Shown: positions 1 through 6,411, counted from the first letter of the stretch. The stretch: DNA of 9,657 nucleotides from an uncultured Lachnospiraceae bacterium (GCA_902795715.1 CADBME010000054.1:1-9657), one strand, 5' to 3'. Program-made: numbers and translations. Notes: a model not told the origin generated them from the sequence alone.

Positions 1-3
1 AAA

Positions 4-36
4 GTGGGACAATATGAAACGTCCCCACTGTCCCAC
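4..36. repeat. REP-like palindromic repeat unit
   Basis: GTGGGACA (4-11) is the exact reverse complement of TGTCCCAC (29-36), giving an 8-bp stem around an 18-nt loop. A second block, GTCCCCAC (21-28), is a near copy of the right arm. From memory, read on the minus strand (GTGGGACAGTGGGGACG...), this resembles a family of short intergenic repeats found in many bacterial genomes and often linked to IS200-like/RAYT transposases; I could not check this by search. It lies outside any gene, next to a terminator. No second copy was seen in this window. The element may extend past the left edge. Confidence 0.5.
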
Positions 37-40
37 ATAA

Positions 41-75
41 GAAAAGCAGCAGCTCTGACCGGGCTGCTGCTTTTC
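41..75 (-). terminator. Rho-independent terminator, probably bidirectional
   Basis: GAAAAGCAGCAGC (41-53) pairs perfectly with GCTGCTGCTTTTC (63-75), a 13-bp stem with a 9-nt loop. Read on the minus strand it follows the stop of the secreted-protein gene by about 30 nt and ends in TTTTCTTATG, so it should end that transcript. Read on the plus strand it is followed by TTTTCTTTATTC, so it would also stop a transcript entering from the left. Confidence 0.85.
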
Positions 76-114
76 TTTATTCAATCTTTATTCAATCATT
101 TCTTTTATTTAATC
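76..114. repeat. 11-bp tandem repeat overlapping a stop codon
   Basis: TTTATTCAATC occurs at 76-86 and again, directly abutting, at 87-97. A third copy with one change (TTTATTTAATC) lies at 104-114 and contains the stop codon of the minus-strand secreted-protein gene (TTA at 105-107). On the coding strand the unit reads GATTGAATAAA. The copies fill the space between the stop codon and the terminator hairpin. Replication slippage at the 3' end of the gene is the simplest origin. Confidence 0.75.
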
Positions 115-1613
115 TTTACTCTCCTGCTCTTGGCCGGTGAGTATCCTCCGTAAGATCTGTTCTGGTAAGAACGGACGGTTACGGTATATTTCTTCAGGCC
201 TTTAGGCGGTCTCTTGGTAAAGTAATTGGGATAGGGTGTGAATGTCTTGGTGTATTTTTTCTTATTGCCCTTGAGATAATAACCGTTTACATAAATACCC
301 TTGGTCCCGGGCTTTTTCTTGAGTTTTACAGTAATCTTGATCTTACAGGTGTAGAACTTTTCCGTATAGAGATAGACGCCTGTATAGTATCCGTAATGGG
401 GTATCTTATGACGTTTTACCTTGACGGCTTTTACTTTGATGGATTTAATCTTGGGGGCCTTAGCTTTCCCGGTTTTTATGACACCGCAGTTTAAGACCGG
501 TCCTCCGAAGAAATAGGCTTTGTCATCGCCTACATAAAGATTGTCAGTCACTTTAACTCTATCATAAGTCACATAGGTGCCGTAGCGTATCCGGATGGCA
601 TAATTGGTGTTGGCTCTCAAGCCGCTTATCTTGTAAGCCTGCTGTATTGCCAGCTGAATCAGGTTTGCCTGCATATAACCGGTACGCTTCCAGGTTTTGG
701 ACCCTGCAGCCCTGTACTCCATGTAAAGTTTTCCGTCCCGGTTGGCAAAGGCCATATTGTAGGGATAATAGGTGAAACTGTTGGTATACACTTCAAATGC
801 ACCCCTATAGGTAGGCCGGCTGCTTATATCATTATAAGAAACATATGTTTTATATAACAAATCAATGATGGTGTTATTACTATAAACCTGTATAAAAATG
901 GTATGATAACCCGTCTCACATATACTCAAAGGAATCGTCCGATTAACGGAAGTCGCTTTTTTAAAATCGTACAGTTCGTGGTCAGCATCATCAGCAAACA
1001 CTTTTCCGAAGGAGTAGTAATAAGGGCTTTTTGTATAAGCTGGAGCGATGGTACCTACTATAGAAATGGATGAGCCGTTCCCGGTCAGAGAAACATTGCA
1101 GGATCCATTAACTATTCCGCCTGCTTTGGCTTTTAAAGAGGAGCCGCTGCTTTTGGGTATCATATTGTTTTTGACATCCGGTTCCTGAGGAGCAGGTGTC
1201 ACCACCTCATCCTCCTGGCTTCCGCTGTAATCCCCATTGTCAGTCCCTTCTGTCTCATTAGTAATATCCTTTACATCATCCGCAGAATCTGTGTCATCGG
1301 CTGCCTGGTCATCTGTCACTACCGTCTCATCGTTTATTAGCTGATTATCCGAACCGCCGGCATTTATTTCCTGGGATCCTGCTTCCGGTGCCTCCTGATC
1401 AAGGGTGACATCGTCACTATTTTCCCCAGTATTGCCTTCTTCCTGATCCGGGTCATCCTGGCCCGGTATGATCTCATTCTCTTCCTGGCCTGGCAGATTC
1501 TCAGCCGCGTTTACAGACTGGCTGGAAGGAAGAGCAAAGAAAAAAATGAGAGTGACTGCCAAAAGCAGACTGGTCAATCTGTAAAGAAATGAATAATTTG
1601 ACTTTTTATTCAT
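105..1613 (-). CDS. Secreted charge-segregated surface protein, unknown function
   Basis: 502 residues. Residues 1-36 form a clear signal peptide: basic MNKK start, hydrophobic core LLLAVTLIFFFAL, and cleavage likely after VNA (residue 36). Residues about 38-150 are a low-complexity linker rich in Asp, Glu, Gln, Asn and Thr, with almost no Lys or Arg. Residues about 165-375 look beta-rich, with many Tyr and short hydrophobic strands. Residues about 380-502 are strongly basic and Tyr-rich, with alternating Lys patterns such as KIKSIKVKAVKVK, and end in a strand pattern (KKYTVTVRSYQNRSY) that resembles the last strands of fibronectin type III-like domains of clostridial surface proteins. There is no LPXTG motif, C-terminal membrane segment or recognisable enzyme motif, so it is either released or held by charge to wall or polymer. 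The start ATG has AAGGGGGG (1619-1626) five bases upstream. It has its own promoter and terminator and appears monocistronic. I do not recognise the family. Confidence 0.85.
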   Translation of the reverse strand: MNKKSNYSFLYRLTSLLLAVTLIFFFALPSSQSVNAAENLPGQEENEIIPGQDDPDQEEGNTGENSDDVTLDQEAPEAGSQEINAGGSDNQLINDETVVTDDQAADDTDSADDVKDITNETEGTDNGDYSGSQEDEVVTPAPQEPDVKNNMIPKSSGSSLKAKAGGIVNGSCNVSLTGNGSSISIVGTIAPAYTKSPYYYSFGKVFADDADHELYDFKKATSVNRTIPLSICETGYHTIFIQVYSNNTIIDLLYKTYVSYNDISSRPTYRGAFEVYTNSFTYYPYNMAFANRDGKLYMEYRAAGSKTWKRTGYMQANLIQLAIQQAYKISGLRANTNYAIRIRYGTYVTYDRVKVTDNLYVGDDKAYFFGGPVLNCGVIKTGKAKAPKIKSIKVKAVKVKRHKIPHYGYYTGVYLYTEKFYTCKIKITVKLKKKPGTKGIYVNGYYLKGNKKKYTKTFTPYPNYFTKRPPKGLKKYTVTVRSYQNRSYGGYSPAKSRRVKIK

Positions 1614-1692
1614 AAGAACCCCCCTTTTTAATTATGTCCGTGCAGTTATCCATTTCGTTGATAGAATACATCTCTCAATAATGATATTCTAT

Positions 1693-1720
1693 ATTATACT
1701 ACGTCATAGAAAAAAAACAA
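1693..1720 (-). promoter_or_regulatory. Promoter of the secreted-protein gene
   Basis: On the minus strand, TTGTTT (1715-1720) is followed after 16 nt by a perfect TATAAT (1693-1698). Transcription would start near 1686, leaving a leader of about 70 nt before the ATG at 1613. The surrounding 1614-1818 stretch is very AT-rich and otherwise holds nothing I can name. Confidence 0.65.
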
Positions 1721-1818
1721 ATGATTATTCTGTCATTTTTCAGTATAAACAGGTCATTATTCATACAATTTATATTGTTTACATATTAATTACACATTTC
1801 ACGTCTTGATTAATAAAG

Positions 1819-1849
1819 TCCCTCCCATTTAACATACAAATGAGAGGGA
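1819..1849 (-). terminator. Terminator after the PTS IIB gene
   Basis: TCCCTC (1819-1824) pairs with GAGGGA (1844-1849) and CATTT (1826-1830) with AAATG (1838-1842), with one C/A mismatch between them and a 7-nt loop. On the minus strand the hairpin is followed by CTTTATTAATC, a moderate U-rich tail. It lies 57 nt beyond the IIB stop codon and separates that gene from the secreted-protein promoter. Confidence 0.6.
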
Positions 1850-1905
1850 TCTTAATACACTTTCTCGTCCCGGAGAATGAGAATATTATCAATTATCTGA
1901 TCTTA

Positions 1906-2199
1906 TTATTTCTTCTCGAGCACTTTAATACAATCATTGATTACATGTTCTACATCCGTTCCTGCCAGGAGTCCCAGGGCGTTGATCTTGGGAATATCAA
2001 AATCTCCATATACCTCTGTGACACAGGCAATCAGGTCATAATCATCTTCCTTGAGCTCTGACCGGACTTCATCCGGTGTTGTAAGTCTTGTTGTCGCTTC
2101 CCAGCCTTTTTCAGCCAGTCCGTTGGTCAGTCTCGCAGCAACCATGTTCGATGTAACCAGGCCAACACTGCATACACATAAAATCTTACAAGTCTTCAT
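1906..2199 (-). CDS. Orphan PTS IIB component, galactitol (GatB) type
   Basis: 97 residues, matching the usual length of free-standing IIB proteins (about 95). A IIB domain carries phosphate on a cysteine from IIA to the sugar during transport through the membrane IIC. The N-terminal loop CSVGLVTSN fits the PTS IIB signature C-x2-G-x2-T-S, making Cys10 the likely phosphocysteine. The C-terminal half (YGDFDIPKINALGLLAGTD) lines up with E. coli GatB (FGDIPLVHGMPFVSG), from memory, so galactitol type is favoured over cellobiose or ascorbate types. A longer reading from TTG at 2217 is possible, but ATG at 2199 has the ribosome binding site. It follows nadE in the same direction after 138 nt. No IIA or IIC gene lies in the window, so its transport partners are elsewhere, or it has a regulatory role (inference). 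Confidence 0.85.
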   Translation of the reverse strand: MKTCKILCVCSVGLVTSNMVAARLTNGLAEKGWEATTRLTTPDEVRSELKEDDYDLIACVTEVYGDFDIPKINALGLLAGTDVEHVINDCIKVLEKK

Positions 2200-2205
2200 C
2201 TTATA

Positions 2206-2215
2206 CTTTCCCCCC
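2206..2215 (-). promoter_or_regulatory. Ribosome binding site fixing the IIB start
   Basis: GGGGGGAAAG on the minus strand lies six bases before ATG at 2199. It would be inside the coding region if the upstream TTG (2217) were used, which argues for the ATG and a 97-residue product. Confidence 0.7.
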
Positions 2216-2259
2216 AATTCATTATAAAACAGCTTTCTTTATCTATTGTGAATCAATGT

Positions 2260-2303
2260 CATTATGTCCTTGAATAATGAGATTCATGTTCCATTATGTT
2301 CCT
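2260..2303. repeat. Direct repeats upstream of the IIB gene
   Basis: CATTATGTCCTT (2260-2271) and CATTATGTTCCT (2292-2303) are near-identical direct repeats whose starts are 32 bp apart, about three helical turns. A partial copy of the second half, ATGTTCC, lies at 2286-2292. They sit in the 138-bp gap between nadE and the IIB gene. A possible minus-strand -35 (TTGACC) lies just upstream, but no good -10 follows at the right distance. They may be regulator-binding half-sites, or chance in AT-rich DNA. Confidence 0.3.
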
Positions 2304-2337
2304 CTACTGTCATGTAAAGGTCAAAAACTATCACGGA

Positions 2338-3114
2338 TCAGCACTGGTCGTCCGGGTCCAGAGAAAAGGATGGCATCAGCTGCAGCTTATGGAGATTAAG
2401 CCTGTGCATACGGTCAATCTTTTCCCTGGTAACCTGGTCCTGACACTCTCCGCTAAGGATATAGTGGTCAAGTGTCTCATAAGTGAAGCCGATTTTATCC
2501 TCGTCAGTCATCCCGCTCAATCCATCGGAAGGAGCCTTTCTGGTCAGTCTCTCCGGAAGGCCCAGGATTTCTCCGATCTGTATAACCTCATGGACAAGCA
2601 GCTGAGACAGGGGACTGAAGTCCCCTGCGGCATCTCCGAATTTGGTGGAATAGCCGATATAGTCTTCCGACCGGTTGCAGGTATTGGCCACTCTTCCTCC
2701 GCAAGGCAGAGCCTGGGCAATGGCATAGAGGGTGGCCATCCTCATCCTGGCCGGCAGATTGATCATTGAGTCCCTGGACAGGCTGTCCGCTCCGGCATCG
2801 GACTCGGGCAGGGCTTTGTTGATTGCCGAGCTGAGTCCGTCAACTCCGTCCTTAATATTCACAGTCACTGACCGGATGCCCAGCAGGGAAACAATCTCCT
2901 CCGAATCATGGATGTCGGCCTGAAGGCCATTAGGCATCATGACCCCTACCACCCGGTCGGGACCCAGGGCTTCAGCCAGAAGGGCTGCCGTAACGCTGGA
3001 ATCTTTTCCTCCGGAAATACCCACGACCACGTCACATCCCGGTCCGTTCTCTTCAAAATAATCTCTGATCCACTTAACGATTTTATCTTTTGTCTCTTCC
3101 GGGTTCTTCAGCAT
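2338..3114 (-). CDS. nadE: NH3-dependent NAD+ synthetase
   Basis: 258 residues. It makes NAD+ from nicotinic acid adenine dinucleotide, ATP and ammonia in the cytoplasm, the last step of NAD synthesis. The ATP-pyrophosphatase loop SGGKDSS is at residues 34-40. The family block INLPARMRMATLYAIAQ is at about 118-134, and the substrate-binding block NRSEDYIGYSTKFGDAAGD at 147-165, followed by PLSQLLVHEV. The protein has no N-terminal nitrilase/glutaminase domain, so it should use free ammonia rather than glutamine. The ATG is preceded by AAGGAG at good spacing. The gene lies 62 nt after the isomerase lipoprotein gene and is probably cotranscribed with it and the oxidoreductase, which gives a NAD/redox theme. 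No convincing terminator was seen in the 138 nt after it, so read-through into the IIB gene is possible. Confidence 0.95.
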   Translation of the reverse strand: MLKNPEETKDKIVKWIRDYFEENGPGCDVVVGISGGKDSSVTAALLAEALGPDRVVGVMMPNGLQADIHDSEEIVSLLGIRSVTVNIKDGVDGLSSAINKALPESDAGADSLSRDSMINLPARMRMATLYAIAQALPCGGRVANTCNRSEDYIGYSTKFGDAAGDFSPLSQLLVHEVIQIGEILGLPERLTRKAPSDGLSGMTDEDKIGFTYETLDHYILSGECQDQVTREKIDRMHRLNLHKLQLMPSFSLDPDDQC

Positions 3115-3176
3115 GATTTTCTCCTTTTTTTATCAGATATGAATCTGCTTTTGCAAGGTTTCAAGCTTTTTCCGCT

Positions 3177-3893
3177 TTATTCTTTGATGGTAATGGAATT
3201 GATCACAGGCTGCTCATCGGCAGGAATAGTCCCGTTATCATCAATGGGAAGGGCATCTTTACAGATCTGGTCAACAATCTCCATACCCTTTGTGACCTTG
3301 CCAAAAGCTGCATACTGCCCATCCAGAAATGTGGAGTCGGACTGGACGATAAAAAACTGGCTGCTGGCACTGTCAGGATCCTGGGATCTGGCCATGGAAA
3401 CCGTCCCTCTGACATGGGAAAGGGGATTTTGCACTCCATTTTGAGAGAACTCGCCCTTGATGGTCTCGGGCGCGCCTCCGCTACCGTTACCCTGGGGATC
3501 TCCTCCCTGAATCATGAATCCGTCCATGATACGGTGGAAGGTCAGTCCGTCATAGAAACCCTCTCTGACCAGCTTGACAAAATTCTCAACGGTGACAGGT
3601 GCAGCGTCCGGGTCAAGCTCCATGGTAATCTTTCCGTAATCCCTGATATCGATTACGGCCGTGACCTTTTGCCGGTTTTCTTTGTCGGCATCCGCAGCTT
3701 CCGAAGTATCTTCCCCGCTTGCGGATCCGGTCAGGTCTTCTGCCGATCCCGCCTCTTCTTTTCCCTCGGCCCGGACCGCAGTTTCTCCGGCTTCCTTTCC
3801 CTGTCCGTCAGAGACTTCCGAATTGCTGCATCCGAAGGAGAAAACAAGAACAAAGACAAGCAATGACACTAGAATCCATATTTTTTTCTTCAT
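3177..3893 (-). CDS. Cyclophilin-type peptidyl-prolyl isomerase, lipoprotein
   Basis: 238 residues. It should catalyse cis-trans isomerisation of proline peptide bonds outside the membrane, helping secreted proteins fold. Residues 1-21 are a lipoprotein-type signal (MKKKIW, then a Val/Leu/Phe core) ending in SFGC, so Cys22 would carry the lipid. The -3 position is Ser rather than the usual Leu/Val/Ile, so the lipobox is weak. Residues 23-75 are a low-complexity Glu/Ala/Ser/Asp tether. The cyclophilin domain spans about 78-238, with the active-site block FHRIMDGFMIQGGDP (119-133, catalytic Arg121) and SSQFFIVQ (177-184). The tryptophan of eukaryotic cyclophilin A is replaced by Phe in STFLDGQYAAFG. 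GGGAG lies nine bases before the ATG. It starts 33 nt after the oxidoreductase gene and is probably in one operon with it and nadE. Confidence 0.92.
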   Translation of the reverse strand: MKKKIWILVSLLVFVLVFSFGCSNSEVSDGQGKEAGETAVRAEGKEEAGSAEDLTGSASGEDTSEAADADKENRQKVTAVIDIRDYGKITMELDPDAAPVTVENFVKLVREGFYDGLTFHRIMDGFMIQGGDPQGNGSGGAPETIKGEFSQNGVQNPLSHVRGTVSMARSQDPDSASSQFFIVQSDSTFLDGQYAAFGKVTKGMEIVDQICKDALPIDDNGTIPADEQPVINSITIKE

Positions 3894-3926
3894 AAATCCG
3901 CACTCCCAATAATTATCATCAAATGG

Positions 3927-4505
3927 TTACAAAGTGTCCCCCGGTTTTCCGAACAGCCGGTCCAGATCCTGTATGGTATCCTCCAAAGCTTTTTCCACAT
4001 CAGTCTCAGGCAGGTCCAGGTTCTCCGTTTTTACCAGGAAAGTCTCCGGGATCCCAAACTGTTTCTGTGCAAGATCCCGGATATAGTCGTAACTGAAATC
4101 TCCAAAAAAGGGACCGCCGGAAGTGGATACATAAATCAGCTTTTTTGCCTTGCACATGCCCTGAGGGATTCCCATGTCATTATAGCGGAATGTAATCCCC
4201 GGAACACAGATGTTTTCTATATAAACCTTGAGCATGGCCGGAAAAGAAAAATCCCAAAAAGGTGCGGACATGACAATCAAATCAGCTGAAGCAAACTGTT
4301 TTGCATAGAAAAAGATAGGATCTGTCATTCTTCCTTCTTCAATGCACTGATTTCGAAAATCAACCGCTTCCTCATCCAAAGGATTCATCTGCTCGCTGTC
4401 AATCCGCAGTTCCACCACATCCTCTTTCAGATGCTGTAGAACAGCCCTGGCCAGGCGGGCTGTCCGGGAGTCCTTCCTGACACAGCTATTTACATATAGT
4501 ACCAT
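3927..4505 (-). CDS. Flavodoxin-fold NAD(P)H-dependent oxidoreductase
   Basis: 192 residues, of the NQO1/azoreductase (Flavodoxin_2) family: FMN-binding cytoplasmic enzymes that pass two electrons from NAD(P)H to quinones, azo dyes or similar acceptors. Visible marks are the N-terminal strand and phosphate-binding loop region (VLYVNSCVRKDSRTARLA, 2-19), the core SAPFWDFSFPAMLKVYIENI (80-99) with VPGITFRY (101-108), equivalent to the flavin-binding block of AzoR, and the glycine-rich STSGGPF (127-133). The true acceptor cannot be read from the sequence. AGGAGG lies eight bases before the ATG. It is probably the first gene of an operon with the isomerase and nadE. The 146-bp gap from the SOD gene (4506-4651) holds no clear promoter or terminator, only short GC-rich dyads, so read-through from the SOD gene is possible. 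Confidence 0.88.
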   Translation of the reverse strand: MVLYVNSCVRKDSRTARLARAVLQHLKEDVVELRIDSEQMNPLDEEAVDFRNQCIEEGRMTDPIFFYAKQFASADLIVMSAPFWDFSFPAMLKVYIENICVPGITFRYNDMGIPQGMCKAKKLIYVSTSGGPFFGDFSYDYIRDLAQKQFGIPETFLVKTENLDLPETDVEKALEDTIQDLDRLFGKPGDTL

Positions 4506-4651
4506 AGGGTAATCCTCCTGATCCTTTTTGAATCATCCCTTTATTATCCGTCTTTTTTGACCGGTCTATCCGGCTTAACCAGGAAGCCTTCTGACGATTC
4601 CACGAGACTTGCGCGACACACTTGTCCGCTTTCCCCTGCACACAGCCACTT

Positions 4652-5269
4652 CTATGAAAGAGCATTTTTATAATTCTCTTCCACTGCTTTCCAGTCTACA
4701 ATATCAAAAAAGGCCTTCACATAAGCCGGTCTCAGATTTCTGTACTTAAGATAGTAAGCATGCTCCCAGACATCTATGGTAAAAATAGGTGTGTTTCCGG
4801 TTCCCAGACTGATGGGATTATCCTGGTTAGGTGTATTGGAAAGAACCAGACCCCCTTCCGGAGTAACGGACAGCCATGCCCATCCGGATCCGAACTGGCC
4901 CAGAGCCAGGGCAGTGATCTTTTCTTTGAACTCTTCAAAACTGCCGAAAGCTTCCTTTATCTTTTCTGCCAGTTCCCCTTCCGGCTGTCCGCCGCCATTG
5001 GGAGAAATGGTGGAAAAATACAGATTGTGATTATAAAAACCGCCTCCGTTGTTGCGGATAGCTGTTCTCAGGCCCGGATCACTGATCTGGTCAAGATTCT
5101 TTAGGAGATCGGTAATCTCCATATCAGCCACGCCGGCCTGCTCAGCAAGTGTATTCAGAGTTGCTGTATATGTCGCATGGTGTTTGCCATGATGGGTCTC
5201 CATTGTTAACGGGTCAAGGACGGGTTCAAATGCATCTTTTGCGTAAGTTAAGGGATATTGTGTAAACAT
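4652..5269 (-). CDS. sodA: Superoxide dismutase, Fe/Mn family, Mn-type signature
   Basis: 205 residues, normal for the family. It converts superoxide to oxygen and hydrogen peroxide in the cytoplasm. The four metal ligands are in place: His26 (THHGKHH), His81 (YNHNLYF), and Asp166 and His170 in DVWEHAYY. The second-shell residues that separate metal types favour manganese: glycine (GGG, 75-77) where Fe-SODs carry Gln before WNH, and Gln149 in PNQDNP where Mn-SODs supply the Gln. A cambialistic enzyme cannot be excluded. Oddities are Tyr-Asn-His in place of Trp-Asn-His at the second ligand and no long N-terminal extension. AGGAGG lies eight bases before the ATG. It is transcribed divergently from the metallo-hydrolase gene, from a 163-bp shared region with an inverted repeat. 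Downstream genes on the same strand are redox-related. Confidence 0.95.
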   Translation of the reverse strand: MFTQYPLTYAKDAFEPVLDPLTMETHHGKHHATYTATLNTLAEQAGVADMEITDLLKNLDQISDPGLRTAIRNNGGGFYNHNLYFSTISPNGGGQPEGELAEKIKEAFGSFEEFKEKITALALGQFGSGWAWLSVTPEGGLVLSNTPNQDNPISLGTGNTPIFTIDVWEHAYYLKYRNLRPAYVKAFFDIVDWKAVEENYKNALS

Positions 5270-5293
5270 TCTTTTTACCTCCTGTTGATTTCT

Positions 5294-5323
5294 GTGTCAA
5301 TGGATTCCTGATTGTGGTATTAT
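5294..5323 (+). promoter_or_regulatory. Possible promoter for the metallo-hydrolase gene
   Basis: GTGTCA (5294-5299) and TATTAT (5318-5323) are 18 nt apart on the plus strand. Both are imperfect. If used, the promoter overlaps the divergent SOD promoter and leaves a leader of about 100 nt. No better candidate was seen before 5433. Confidence 0.3.
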
Positions 5324-5330
5324 TGTATCA
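5322..5330 (-). promoter_or_regulatory. Extended -10 promoter for the SOD gene
   Basis: On the minus strand TGATACAAT is an extended -10 (TG-n-TACAAT). The -35 position (CAGACT, 5345-5350) is poor, which is usual for extended -10 promoters. Transcription would start near 5315 and give a leader of about 45 nt. Confidence 0.5.
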
Positions 5331-5432
5331 CAGAAATGAAAAATAGTCTGGAATAATCCTGATATTTCTAAAAAACTTATGCTCTGTTTTTTACCTGTCG
5401 AAAATGGGGAGCAATGCGAAAGGAGGTAGAGC

Positions 5433-6308
5433 ATGACCTGGTCTGTAACCACCCTGATTGAAAACCACCCGGACCCGGAAGAAAAACTGATCTGTGAGCA
5501 TGGTCTGTCCATGTTGATTGAAACCGACGGATACCGGCTTCTCATGGATACCGGAGACAGCGGCGCATTTTTTGATAATGCCGGGACCATGGATGTGTCC
5601 CTGGATCATCTGAACGGACTTCTCCTCTCCCATGCCCACTACGACCACGCAGGCGGTCTCCTGCGTTTCATCCGGGAAAAAGGTAAGCCTGAAATTCTCT
5701 ATGTGGGAAGTCATTTTTTCAAAAAAAGCTATCACGTAAGGAAAAAAGGAGGACTGAAATACATCGGCATTCGTTTCGACCGACGCATGCTTGAGGATCT
5801 GGGTGTCAAAATCTGCGAAATTGACAGCGATTCCATGCAAATCTATCCCGGTCTGACCCTTCACCGCAATTTTGCCGGAATCTATGACTGGGAACCCATG
5901 GATGATACTTTCGTCTGTCAGTACGATACTCCTTCCTGTTTTGGAGGCCGCTGCATGGATTCCATGCTCTATACACCGGACACTTTCCGGGAAGAGACCG
6001 CGGTCACCCTGGATACCGACCATGGTCTTGTCCTGATTGTCGGCTGTTCCCATCCCGGTATCATGAATATAATTACCACAATCGAAAAAAGAACCGGAAA
6101 AAAAATATGTGGAGTGATCGGGGGAACTCATCTGATGGATGCAGGACCCGACCGACTGCAAAAAACCATAGAAGCCTTCCGGGACCATGACTTCAGGCTC
6201 ATCGCCGTCTCCCACTGCACCGGTCAGGAGCAGGTGGAAGCACTTAAGGAGGCCTTTAAAGATCGTTTTATATTGAATTGTACAGGAAACGTGATTGAGC
6301 TGGCATGA
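5433..6308 (+). CDS. Metallo-beta-lactamase-fold hydrolase, COG1237 type
   Basis: 291 residues. The zinc-binding signature SHAHYDHAGGL gives His67, His69, Asp71 and His72. Further likely ligands are His207 in GCSHPGI, His233 in IGGTHL and His261 in SHCTG. This series (EHGLSMLIE, then LLMDTG, then HAHYDHAGG, GCSHPG, GGTHL and HCTG) is the pattern of the COG1237 group of metal-dependent hydrolases, which databases often name after a dihydropterin ribofuranosyl-aminobenzene phosphate synthase. The true substrate is unknown here, and nothing beside it points to pterin chemistry. It has no signal peptide, so it is cytoplasmic. AGGAGG (5421-5426) lies six bases before the ATG, confirming the start. 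It is divergent from the SOD gene. No clear hairpin follows the stop, and the next gene has its own strong promoter. Confidence 0.9.
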   Translation: MTWSVTTLIENHPDPEEKLICEHGLSMLIETDGYRLLMDTGDSGAFFDNAGTMDVSLDHLNGLLLSHAHYDHAGGLLRFIREKGKPEILYVGSHFFKKSYHVRKKGGLKYIGIRFDRRMLEDLGVKICEIDSDSMQIYPGLTLHRNFAGIYDWEPMDDTFVCQYDTPSCFGGRCMDSMLYTPDTFREETAVTLDTDHGLVLIVGCSHPGIMNIITTIEKRTGKKICGVIGGTHLMDAGPDRLQKTIEAFRDHDFRLIAVSHCTGQEQVEALKEAFKDRFILNCTGNVIELA

Positions 6309-6382
6309 ACGGAATAGTTGTTTTTTGTGCAAAACTAATTTCCATGGGTCTATAAGAATTGATGATTTGAACAAGAGATTTA

Positions 6383-6411
6383 TTGTAGATGCCCCTGTAA
6401 TTTGCTATAAT
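6383..6411 (+). promoter_or_regulatory. Strong promoter of the tannase-family gene
   Basis: TTGTAG (6383-6388), a 17-nt spacer and a perfect TATAAT (6406-6411) preceded by TGC, an extended -10. Transcription would start near 6418, giving a leader of about 55 nt. It is the best promoter in the window. Confidence 0.75.

Larger units (their letters stand above)
5288..5337. repeat. 9-bp inverted repeat flanking the SOD promoter
   Basis: ATTTCTGTG (5288-5296) and CACAGAAAT (5329-5337) are perfect reverse complements, with centres 41 bp apart, close to four helical turns. The right arm overlaps the extended part of the minus-strand -10, and the left arm would lie in the transcribed leader. A transcript starting near 5315 would contain only one arm, so a DNA-level operator pair fits better than an RNA hairpin. 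It does not match a PerR or Fur box that I know. Confidence 0.45.

Noticed and set aside
2296..2769. 157-codon plus-strand open frame opposite nadE
   Set aside because: It is the complement of conserved nadE motifs; no family features of its own.
3120..3160. Small hairpin CAGAT-TCAT-ATCTG between the isomerase and nadE genes
   Set aside because: Only 5 bp and followed by A residues rather than U on the transcribed strand, so it is not a terminator for this operon.
4506..4651. GC-rich dyads (GGCTT/AAGCC, ACCGGT) between the SOD and oxidoreductase genes as a terminator
   Set aside because: The stems are short and the following run on the minus strand is A-rich, not U-rich.
5391..6374. 327-codon minus-strand open frame across the metallo-hydrolase gene
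   Set aside because: It is antisense to a gene with complete zinc-ligand motifs and a strong ribosome binding site, and its translation has no recognisable domain.
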